Of a stretch of 20,951 bases of DNA, positions 15,481-20,951 are shown one piece after another. The translations under genes and the position numbers were made by a program. The stretch's first letter is position 1. Each line of letters starts with the position of its first letter. The stretch spans positions 1 through 20,951 of the IMG/VR virus record IMGVR_UViG_3300035665_000281; one strand, written 5' to 3'. Under the pieces are notes generated by a model. It made no database searches, was not told the DNA's origin, and was given only the letters and a program-made list of their open reading frames with translations. The DNA is from a virus.

Positions 15481-16229
15481 CGGTCCCCGAGTCCCTTGAA
15501 GGCGTCGGCTTCGCCGCGACGCCTCCATGGCTGCGCGGACCGTGGGCCACCAAGCTGCTGACGGTCGTTTACGGGATCTTCGACGTCGCCAACCAGGCGA
15601 ACCGCGAGGCCGCCAAACTCGGGCTCGTGGCGGAGTGCGCCGACGACGCCATCGACGACCACGCCGAGGAGCGCATGATCGAGCGGCTCCCGGGTGAGAC
15701 TACAGCGGCGCTGCGGCTGCGGCTCGTTGACGCCTGGCGGACGTGGACGACGTCGGGCACGACGCTCGGACTCCGCACGATCCTGCGCACGTACCTCGGA
15801 GCGCCGACGCTCGAGGTGTACGACTTCGCCAACGACGCCTGGTACGACGGCGCGGCGCTGACGGGGTTCGACGACGACGAGCGCGCCAACTGGTCGCGGC
15901 TCGCGCTGGTGGTCCCTCAGCCCCACCCGTGGACGCGCCCAGTAGTCGGCCCGGGGCTCATCGTGGGTCCCGATCTGCTGGTGGGCATCACCATGACGGG
16001 CTCGGAGTTGTCGCGGTTGCGTCGCGCGTTCCGGCGCTACGCACCAGCGCACATGGTGTCCATCGGGCTTGAGGTCATCATGGACGCGACGTCAGCGGCG
16101 GCGCACCTGGCGGACCACGCCACGACGAGCGACGTCGTCAGGATGCCGGTCGACACCGGAATGGTGGGTTACGCCCAGCACGGAATGGTGGTCGGGCCGG
16201 GCCTGATCGTCGGGTACCGCTACACGTGA
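15477..16229 (+). CDS. Baseplate/tail protein I, Mu gp48-like
   Basis: This 250-residue protein starts at an ATG overlapping the J gene stop; the long upstream extension of the frame lies inside the J gene and is rejected. It resembles the Mu gp48 / YmfQ / tail protein I group by position and by the LPGETTAALRLRLVDAWRTW segment near residues 64-83, followed by TLGLRTILRTYLG. These proteins attach fibres to the wedge. The C-terminal half carries two copies of VVGPGLIVG (residues 156-164 and 238-246), the second almost at the end of the protein. The repeat does not belong to the usual gp48 core and may be a fibre-docking strand. Confidence 0.75.
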   Translation: MTVPESLEGVGFAATPPWLRGPWATKLLTVVYGIFDVANQANREAAKLGLVAECADDAIDDHAEERMIERLPGETTAALRLRLVDAWRTWTTSGTTLGLRTILRTYLGAPTLEVYDFANDAWYDGAALTGFDDDERANWSRLALVVPQPHPWTRPVVGPGLIVGPDLLVGITMTGSELSRLRRAFRRYAPAHMVSIGLEVIMDATSAAAHLADHATTSDVVRMPVDTGMVGYAQHGMVVGPGLIVGYRYT

Positions 16230-16247
16230 GGAGAGGACAGTAGGGAC

Positions 16248-16895
16248 ATGAAAAGCACCGCGATCAACACCGCCGCAAGCTGGGCCGGTACCATCCAAAG
16301 CTTCGTTGACGGCGACCAGTTCCGAGAGTCGAACTTCGATCTCAGCGCCAACTCCATCGCCGACCGCCTCGGCTACCTCAAGGCGCAGGCCGACGCAGCT
16401 GCGAAGGTCGGAAGCGCCAACGTGTTCACGAACGCCAACACGTTCAACACCGACACGCACGACTTTACCATCAACGGCGCCGGCGACGCCGTCATCGAGT
16501 CGGGGCTGCTCAGCGTGGACGCGCCCAGCGCGTTCCGCGCGCCCCACCTGCACGAGGTACAGGGCACGCTTTCGATTCTCGCAGCGCTCGGCATTACCTC
16601 CACGGTGCTCCCCGACGCCAGCGGCGCGATCCCTGCGGGCGTCATGCTCTGCAGGGTCCCCGCCATCACGGCCAACCGCACCTATTCGCTGCCGGCGGTA
16701 GGGGCCAGCGACAACCGCCTTGTGCTGCTCACGCGCTCGGGCACCGAGGCCTTCACCGTCGGCCTTGCGACGGGCATCGGCACGCTCGCCAGCGGCACGG
16801 CTGGTTGGGTGCTGGTTGGCGTGCGCGCCAGCGCCTGGAAGGCCATCGCGTGGAGCTCGACGTGGACGCCGGGCGCCAACTTCGCCGACGTCTGA
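16248..16895 (+). CDS. Tail fibre or baseplate-distal structural protein
   Basis: This 215-residue protein lies between the baseplate and the large fibre gene. The N-terminal 50 residues contain a segment (VDGDQFRESNFDLSANSIAD) that I associate with fibre-attachment ends, then a short helix of heptads (LKAQADAAAKVG). The rest is beta-rich and Ala/Thr/Gly/Val-rich with short repeats such as NVFTNANTFNT. It ends in a Trp-containing strand region (GWVLVGVRASAWKAIAWSS). This composition fits a trimeric fibre or tip protein. A TAGGGA lies just before the ATG at 16248. No enzyme motif is recognised. Receptor binding is inferred from location. Confidence 0.65.
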   Translation: MKSTAINTAASWAGTIQSFVDGDQFRESNFDLSANSIADRLGYLKAQADAAAKVGSANVFTNANTFNTDTHDFTINGAGDAVIESGLLSVDAPSAFRAPHLHEVQGTLSILAALGITSTVLPDASGAIPAGVMLCRVPAITANRTYSLPAVGASDNRLVLLTRSGTEAFTVGLATGIGTLASGTAGWVLVGVRASAWKAIAWSSTWTPGANFADV

Positions 16896-16911
16896 CCTGA
16901 CCGGAGAGACC

Positions 16912-18792
16912 ATGACCCTACTTGCCTCGCTACTCGCTCAGATCGGCGCCGGGCACACCCCGTGGAAGCTCGCGTGTCGCGTCGTCGCGACGTCGCCTGC
17001 CACGCTGTCGGGGCTCTACACGCTGTCGGGCGTCGCCCTCGCCGAAGGCGACCGTGTGCTCTGCACGGCGCAGGCAGCGGGCCGCGACAACGGCATCTGG
17101 CTCGCGTCTGCCAACGCCTGGACGCGTGCGCCCGACATGTCGACCTCAAGCTACGCGCAGCTCGGTACGACGGTGCGGGTGCTGGAGGGCACTGGGGCTG
17201 GCGAGTACCGTCTCGCGTCGCCGGTGACGGGCACCATCACGGTGGGGGTCACGGCGCTGACGTGGGCGTTTAGCGGTGGAGACGGCGTGCTCGACGCCGC
17301 TGGCCCCGTCACTGTTGGGTCAACGCTCGCCACGAGCGTCTCCGTCGGGCGCGCGGGCGCGCCAACGACAATCAGCGGCAGCACCATCACGGTGACGCCG
17401 GCCAACCTCGCACTCACGCTGTCGGGCGCCTACTGTCAGATCCTGAGCTCGCGCCTCGTATGCAACACAACCGGCGTCGGGAACGTCCTGGATCTCGCGC
17501 ATCCAAGCCAGGAGGTACAGATCGGCCTCGAGAAAGAGGTCAGGATCGGCCAGACGTCGGCGCCGTACCTCGGGCTGCACGACCACATGCCAGTCGAGCA
17601 GCAGAGCGCGTGGGACGTCGCCTCCCTGCTCTCCGCGCTGGCGCGGCAGGGCATCGTTCACGACTCGTCGCAAGGCTACCAAGTGGCCATCCGCGGCGAC
17701 TCTCTGTGGACGGTAGGCGCTACGACTCCGACCGCGCGAGCCTCAAGGCTGCTCGGGGACACGTTGACCGGGGCGTCCGTAGAGGACTGCTCGGAGCCTG
17801 GCGATTTCCCGCGTTCGCCGGCGCACTTCTACCGCAACGTCCCGCCGCGCAAGAAGTCGATCTTGGTCCTCATGTGGGGGATCAATTCGTTCATCGCCGG
17901 TCAGTCGGCCGCGACCGTGCAGGCCGCTACCACTGCGGAGGTAGCGGCAGCGCTCGCGGCGGGATGGGACGAGGTCATCGTGTCCACGGTGTTCCACGCT
18001 GGAACGACGGTACTCAGCGCCGGGCAGAACACGCAGCGCACGACCTACAATAGTTGGCTCCTCGCGAACTTCGGCTCGATCGGAGCGATCGCGTGCGCCG
18101 ACCCCGCCGCGAACGTCAACCTATCGAACGCGACCAACCTGACCTATTTCCTCGCCGACCAACTGCACCTCACCAATGCGGGGCACACGGTACTCGCGGG
18201 CGTGATGGCTCCCGTCGTGAGCGCTCGCCTCACGGGCCAGACGCGCGAGGACGCCACGATGCGCGGCGCGGCCGTCACGGTCGACGGCGCCTCTTCGGTG
18301 GCGCTCACGTCGGGCGGGTCGAGCTTGACCGTGAGCGCAAGCTTCTTCTCGCAGGTCATCACCACCCTCTGGATCGTGGCCTCTGACCAGTGGTTCACGC
18401 GCTCGGCGACGTCGCGACAGCACTCCGTGCGCTACGTTCCGCCGGATGTCGTAACGACGGACGCGACGGTCACGACGGCGTGGTCACTCACGACGACGGC
18501 GAATCGCGTCTATCGCGTGACGGTGCGCGCGGTGTGCAGTAACGACACGGACAACCAGGGCGGCAGTTTCGAGCCCAGGTATGCCACGTTCCGCGACGTC
18601 ACGGGCACGGTCAATCAGATCGGCACGACTGGCCCGGCCTCGCCGACGGACCACCGCGACGCGACGATCCCGGCCGCGACGGTCACGATCGACAACAGCG
18701 GAACGACGTTGCGCGCGCGGGTCACGGGGACCGTGGGCAAGACGGTTCGATGGCGTCTCATCGTGGACGTGGACGAGGTCGACCTAGCATGA
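16912..18792 (+). CDS. Tail fibre with an embedded SGNH/GDSL-type hydrolase domain
   Basis: This 626-residue protein starts at an ATG preceded by GGAGAG; the longer upstream frame overlaps the previous gene and is rejected. The N-terminal 120 residues carry the common fibre module seen as SGVALAEGDRVLCTAQAAG and GRDNGIWLASANAWTRAPD. A beta-rich linker follows, then a region with SGNH hydrolase blocks in the right order: block I GDSL (Gly262-Leu265, nucleophile Ser264), block III GIN (Gly323, Asn325) and block V DQLH (Asp416, His419) in a LADQLHLTNAGH context. The final 200 residues are Thr/Val-rich and beta. SGNH domains in phage fibres typically de-esterify surface polysaccharides. Presence of the triad is observed; activity and substrate are inferred. 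Confidence 0.8.
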   Translation: MTLLASLLAQIGAGHTPWKLACRVVATSPATLSGLYTLSGVALAEGDRVLCTAQAAGRDNGIWLASANAWTRAPDMSTSSYAQLGTTVRVLEGTGAGEYRLASPVTGTITVGVTALTWAFSGGDGVLDAAGPVTVGSTLATSVSVGRAGAPTTISGSTITVTPANLALTLSGAYCQILSSRLVCNTTGVGNVLDLAHPSQEVQIGLEKEVRIGQTSAPYLGLHDHMPVEQQSAWDVASLLSALARQGIVHDSSQGYQVAIRGDSLWTVGATTPTARASRLLGDTLTGASVEDCSEPGDFPRSPAHFYRNVPPRKKSILVLMWGINSFIAGQSAATVQAATTAEVAAALAAGWDEVIVSTVFHAGTTVLSAGQNTQRTTYNSWLLANFGSIGAIACADPAANVNLSNATNLTYFLADQLHLTNAGHTVLAGVMAPVVSARLTGQTREDATMRGAAVTVDGASSVALTSGGSSLTVSASFFSQVITTLWIVASDQWFTRSATSRQHSVRYVPPDVVTTDATVTTAWSLTTTANRVYRVTVRAVCSNDTDNQGGSFEPRYATFRDVTGTVNQIGTTGPASPTDHRDATIPAATVTIDNSGTTLRARVTGTVGKTVRWRLIVDVDEVDLA

Positions 18793-19415
18793 GCAGCCGA
18801 CTAGGACCCGACGACGACACGCCGCCCGCGGGTGTGCCCGTGCCTCGCCCGCGCTCCAGCGGCCAGACGATGGTCGGCCTCGGCGCCGTGGAGTCGCCCA
18901 CGCCTCGCAGCGACCCACCCACGACGCCGCCGCACGGCACGGACCTACGCGGAGCCGACACCAAGCTCGTATTGGAGCGGGTGGGGCTCGCCGACTCGCA
19001 CGCGGTCGATCGACTGGACAGCCTTGAGGAGAAGGTCGACGCGCTGCTCTCCGACGTGCGCCGCATCGTCGGCGACCTCCGCACGCGCGATGAGGCGCTG
19101 TTCGGGCTGCTCGGCCTACCCGGTCAGGTAGAGCAGCTCGCCCGCCGGCTGGAGGACGTGGCCCGCAGGGTCGGTGCTGTCGAGCGCGCGCCACGGGAGG
19201 GCAGCTCGCCGCAGCTCGAGGCGCTGGCGTCGCTCGCGCTCGAGGACGCGGAGACCGAGGTGCGGCGCCGTCGGGCGCAGGTCGCCGAGGACGAGCAGCG
19301 ACGGCAGCTCAGGGCGCAGAACCGCGCCCGTCTGTGGGGCTGGGTCTGGAAGATTGCGGCGGTCGTGGGGCCGCTGCTGGGCGCCGTCGTGGCGCGCGAA
19401 TGTGGAGGAGGCTGA
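18789..19415 (+). CDS. Tail-anchored coiled-coil protein (function unknown)
   Basis: This 208-residue protein starts by ATGA overlap with the fibre stop. The first 55 residues are Pro/Ser/Thr-rich and likely disordered. Residues about 60-185 are predicted long helices with clear heptads (SLEEKVDALLSDVRRIVGDL; QVEQLARRLEDVARRVGAV; then a strongly basic ALEDAETEVRRRRAQVAE segment). Near the end one hydrophobic segment (IAAVVGPLLGAVVA, about 190-203) follows a Trp-rich WGWVWK, so it looks like a single C-terminal membrane anchor. Position between fibre and lysis-type genes suggests a lysis accessory or membrane protein, but I recognise no family. It does not have the N-terminal anchor expected of a classical i-spanin. 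Confidence 0.65.
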   Translation: MSSRLGPDDDTPPAGVPVPRPRSSGQTMVGLGAVESPTPRSDPPTTPPHGTDLRGADTKLVLERVGLADSHAVDRLDSLEEKVDALLSDVRRIVGDLRTRDEALFGLLGLPGQVEQLARRLEDVARRVGAVERAPREGSSPQLEALASLALEDAETEVRRRRAQVAEDEQRRQLRAQNRARLWGWVWKIAAVVGPLLGAVVARECGGG

Positions 19416-19418
19416 GAC

Positions 19419-19640
19419 ATGGATCACGTGGTCAACAATCGGAACAGCGTCGACGAGGACATCCTGAGGTTCTTCCGCCACGAGCATCTGCCGGAGCATC
19501 TGCAGGACATGGCCCGCCTGTTCCGCGACGTGGCGGTGCACGTCGGTGGCAGCTGCCCGCCGAGCCACGAACGGACGAAGGCGCTCGACGCGCTACTCGT
19601 CGCCAAGGACGCCGCCGTGCGCGCCAAGCTGGGAGGCTGA
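19419..19640 (+). CDS. Acb2/Tad1-like small protein, candidate anti-CBASS/anti-Thoeris sponge
   Basis: This 73-residue protein has a GGAGGAGG site at 19404-19411 before its ATG and closely resembles the helical-hairpin family called Acb2/Tad1 (DUF7681). Family-like features are the short lead, ILRFFRHEHLPEHLQDMARL, the spacing to CPPSHERTKALDALL, and the closing LLVAKDAAVRAKL, close to the 'ErtvALRKLLEAKDaAVRA' end that I know from this family. Acb2 proteins form hexamers that bind cyclic di- and trinucleotides made by CBASS systems; Tad1 proteins sequester Thoeris gcADPR signals and some also cyclic nucleotides. The predicted cellular location is cytoplasm. Family call is by recalled motif, with no search run; ligand specificity cannot be told from this sequence. 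Confidence 0.72.
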   Translation: MDHVVNNRNSVDEDILRFFRHEHLPEHLQDMARLFRDVAVHVGGSCPPSHERTKALDALLVAKDAAVRAKLGG

Positions 19641-19642
19641 GC

Positions 19643-20221
19643 ATGGAACCGGAAGTCGTCACGCAGGCAGGGCAGGGCTCACACGTCGCGGGGGCAGCGC
19701 TCGCCGTCTGGGTGCTCGTCTCGGTACTCAAGTCCGACCGCGTGCCCATCAACGTACCGCCCGCCGTGCGCCCGTGGCTCGCGCTCGTGCTCGGGCAGGT
19801 CTACGCGGTGCTCTCCGCCGTCGTGCTCGGGCAGCCCTGGGGCGCTGCCGTCGTTGACGGACTGCTGGCCACCACCCTCGCCGTGACGGGGCAGGAGCTC
19901 GGCTCCTCCGTCTCCGGCCATCGACTCCCGCCGCCGCCGCCGTCGGTCCTCCCCCTCCTGCTGACGGTGGCGGCGCTCGGGGGGCTGACGTCCTGCAGCG
20001 GTGCGCAGCAGGTCACGCGGCTCGCCGAGGCTGCGCGGGACGTGGCGGTCGTCGCCGAGCCGTGCCTGGTGGAGGTGCAGCGCGCGGAGCTGCGCACCTG
20101 CGAGGGCGAGCCCGGCTGCGAGGGGCTGGTGCGCCAGCGCTGGGCACCGGTGGCGGCTGCGCTCGACGTTCTGCATGAGGCGTGGTGCGGGCTGGCTCCG
20201 GAGTCGGAGGGGTGCCCGTGA
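19643..20221 (+). CDS. Holin-like membrane protein with a lipoprotein-like C-terminal part
   Basis: This 192-residue protein starts at an ATG two bases after the previous stop, with GGGAGG at 19631-19636. Residues about 15-30, 45-63 and 67-83 are three hydrophobic segments that look like a small holin. After a His/Arg and five-proline stretch (96-100) comes another hydrophobic run ending in a textbook lipobox, LTSC, with Cys118. The remaining 74 residues are soluble-looking and hold five more cysteines. A GTG at 19883 (Val81) could start a 112-residue stand-alone lipoprotein whose lipobox Cys would be residue 38, but no Shine-Dalgarno precedes it. Alternatives: a single holin/o-spanin-like fusion, or two products from one frame. 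Lysis role is inferred from layout and topology. Confidence 0.65.
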   Translation: MEPEVVTQAGQGSHVAGAALAVWVLVSVLKSDRVPINVPPAVRPWLALVLGQVYAVLSAVVLGQPWGAAVVDGLLATTLAVTGQELGSSVSGHRLPPPPPSVLPLLLTVAALGGLTSCSGAQQVTRLAEAARDVAVVAEPCLVEVQRAELRTCEGEPGCEGLVRQRWAPVAAALDVLHEAWCGLAPESEGCP

Positions 20222-20322
20222 GCGCGCTGGAGATCGTGGGCGTGCTTGCGGCCATCATCGGCGCGTCGGGGCTGCTGAAGCTGCGCGGCAAGGCCCCGCC
20301 GAGCGGGGAGCGGCTCCGGTGA
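20218..20322 (+). CDS. 34-residue membrane peptide (lysis region)
   Basis: A GTG overlapping the previous stop (GTGA, 20218-20221) opens a 34-residue frame, MSALEIVGVLAAIIGASGLL followed by a basic tail (KLRGKAPPSGERLR). It has one hydrophobic helix of about 16 residues and a positive C-terminus, so it would sit in the inner membrane with the tail in the cytoplasm. It ends with GTGA coupling to the next small gene. Coding is supported by the overlaps on both sides, a plausible TM peptide and its place in the lysis-type cluster; there is no other evidence. Confidence 0.5.
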   Translation: MSALEIVGVLAAIIGASGLLKLRGKAPPSGERLR

Positions 20323-20480
20323 GTGCCGCTCTCGCGCTCGCGCTGACGTCGGGGCTCGCGCTCGACGGCGCGCCCATCGACGCTGATGGGGTGCCTCCCT
20401 CGCGACTCGAGGTGTGGATCGTGTTCGGCGTGCTCCTCGCGTTCGCGCTGCTGCTGCTCCACCGAGAGGCCAACCGATGA
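20319..20480 (+). CDS. 53-residue membrane protein (lysis region)
   Basis: A GTG overlapping the previous stop opens a 53-residue frame. It has an Ala/Leu-rich N-terminal run (residues about 2-15, signal-like), a short polar loop with several Asp and Pro, then a strong transmembrane helix (WIVFGVLLAFALLLL, about residues 33-47) and a short basic end. The frame extends further upstream in the translation, but the GTG at 20319 fits the coupling pattern of the cluster. Two hydrophobic segments suggest a small holin or antiholin-like protein, but this is inference from topology. It overlaps the next gene by ATGA. Confidence 0.55.
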   Translation: MSAALALALTSGLALDGAPIDADGVPPSRLEVWIVFGVLLAFALLLLHREANR

Positions 20481-20686
20481 GCCAGGTCTACCTGCACGAG
20501 GTGCGGCGCCAGCTCGAAGCGCTCACGCTCGACGAGCTGCACGAAGTCTACGCCTACCTGCGCGAGGCCATCGTGCGGCGGCGCGCCATCCTCCGCGGGG
20601 CGGACGCCGACGAGCTCGAGCTCGAGCTGCCCCACCGCGACACCGACCCTGCACCGCTCGTCCTCGACGAGCCTGGAGAGCCATGA
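20477..20686 (+). CDS. Small acidic protein (unknown)
   Basis: This 69-residue protein starts by ATGA overlap at 20477. The first 40 residues are a charged helix or helix pair (RRQLEALTLDELHEVYAYLR, then EAIVRRRAILRG). The last 30 are acidic and Pro-rich (ADELELELPHRD). No membrane segment or cysteines are present. It could be a small regulator or accessory protein of the following gene, with which it overlaps by four bases (ATGA). I recognise no family. Confidence 0.55.
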   Translation: MSQVYLHEVRRQLEALTLDELHEVYAYLREAIVRRRAILRGADADELELELPHRDTDPAPLVLDEPGEP

Positions 20687-20951
20687 CGACCCCGACGAAG
20701 TGGCGCGTGATCCAGCGCAGCGCGGACGGCCTGCACGGGCTGGCGATCTACCTCGCTGGGCCGGGCGTGGACGCGGACCGGGACGGAGTCGGCGACCTCG
20801 ATGAGGCCATCGCGGCGGCGCTTCCCGGCGTGGGCGTGGTAGCCACCGTCGGCAGCGGCCTGCACGACACCGCCAACGACATGATCCGAGCGGCAGCGGC
20901 CTGCGGCGCGGCCCGTATCGACGGGCTGGCGGGGTTCAGCGCCGGGTGCCA
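20683..20951 (+). CDS. Truncated protein with GFSAG nucleophile elbow (possible alpha/beta hydrolase)
   Basis: The gene starts at 20683 by ATGA overlap and runs off the end of the window, giving 89 residues. Near residues 30-41 is DADRDGVGDLDE, which has the acidic spacing of a Ca-binding EF-hand or thrombospondin type-3 loop. At the end, GLAGFSAGC places a GxSxG-type nucleophile elbow (Ser86) after a helix (TANDMIRAAAACGAARIDG), as in alpha/beta hydrolases. Next to a lysis-type cluster, a cell-envelope esterase or LysB-like enzyme is attractive, but the rest of the catalytic triad lies outside. A general esterase or another fold with this motif remains possible. Confidence 0.5.
   Translation, partial: MTTPTKWRVIQRSADGLHGLAIYLAGPGVDADRDGVGDLDEAIAAALPGVGVVATVGSGLHDTANDMIRAAAACGAARIDGLAGFSAGC

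Noticed and set aside
19334-19642. Extension of the holin-like frame back to 19334
   Set aside because: It overlaps the coiled-coil and Acb2-like genes out of frame and is Arg/Gly-rich; the ATG at 19643 has a good Shine-Dalgarno.

Overview
The window is a contiguous late-gene block of a contractile-tailed (myovirus-type) bacteriophage or prophage, with very high GC content. Every gene I accept lies on the + strand. Genes abut or overlap through ATGA, GTGA and TTGA junctions, so the block looks like one long transcription unit. I see no rRNA, tRNA, CRISPR array, insertion sequence or integrase. The gene order and most recognisable products follow the virion module of Mu-like phages (DUF935 portal, I/Z-type protease-scaffold, gpT-type capsid, DUF1320, gpG, sheath, tube, chaperone, tape measure, gp44-gp48 baseplate). 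The GC content and codon style suggest a high-GC proteobacterial or myxobacterial-type host, but nothing in the window proves the host.

Layout. Positions 1-74: a leader with a symmetric array of TTGCC/GGCAA blocks. Positions 75-4741: DNA packaging and procapsid genes (small and large terminase, portal, HK97-like prohead protease with a probable nested in-frame scaffold gene, and a decoration-like protein). Positions 4767-7693: major capsid protein, then head-tail connector, completion and terminator-type genes. Positions 7697-12107: tail sheath, tail tube, a tail assembly chaperone with a probable -1 ribosomal frameshift extension, and the tape measure. Positions 12104-16229: baseplate genes (an unrecognised protein, a hub-spike protein, gp25/gp46-like, baseplate J/gp47-like, gp48-like). 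Positions 16248-18792: two host-contact proteins, the second a tail fibre carrying an SGNH/GDSL hydrolase signature. Positions 18789-20951: an accessory and lysis-type region. It holds a tail-anchored coiled-coil protein, a 73-residue protein resembling the Acb2/Tad1 cyclic-nucleotide sponge family, a holin-like protein fused to a lipoprotein-like tail, two tiny membrane proteins, a small acidic protein, and a truncated gene with a GxSxG nucleophile elbow and a Ca-binding-like loop.

How the genes work together. Terminase and portal load DNA into a shell built from the gpT-like capsid on the scaffold and matured by the protease. Connector proteins join it to a contractile tail whose length is set by the tape measure and whose baseplate ends in a hub-spike. 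The fibres bind and may enzymatically modify the host surface. The distal cluster probably combines lysis functions with counter-defence against cyclic-nucleotide immune signalling. The points most worth following are the Acb2/Tad1-like gene, the fibre-borne SGNH domain, the frameshifted chaperone and the holin-lipoprotein fusion.
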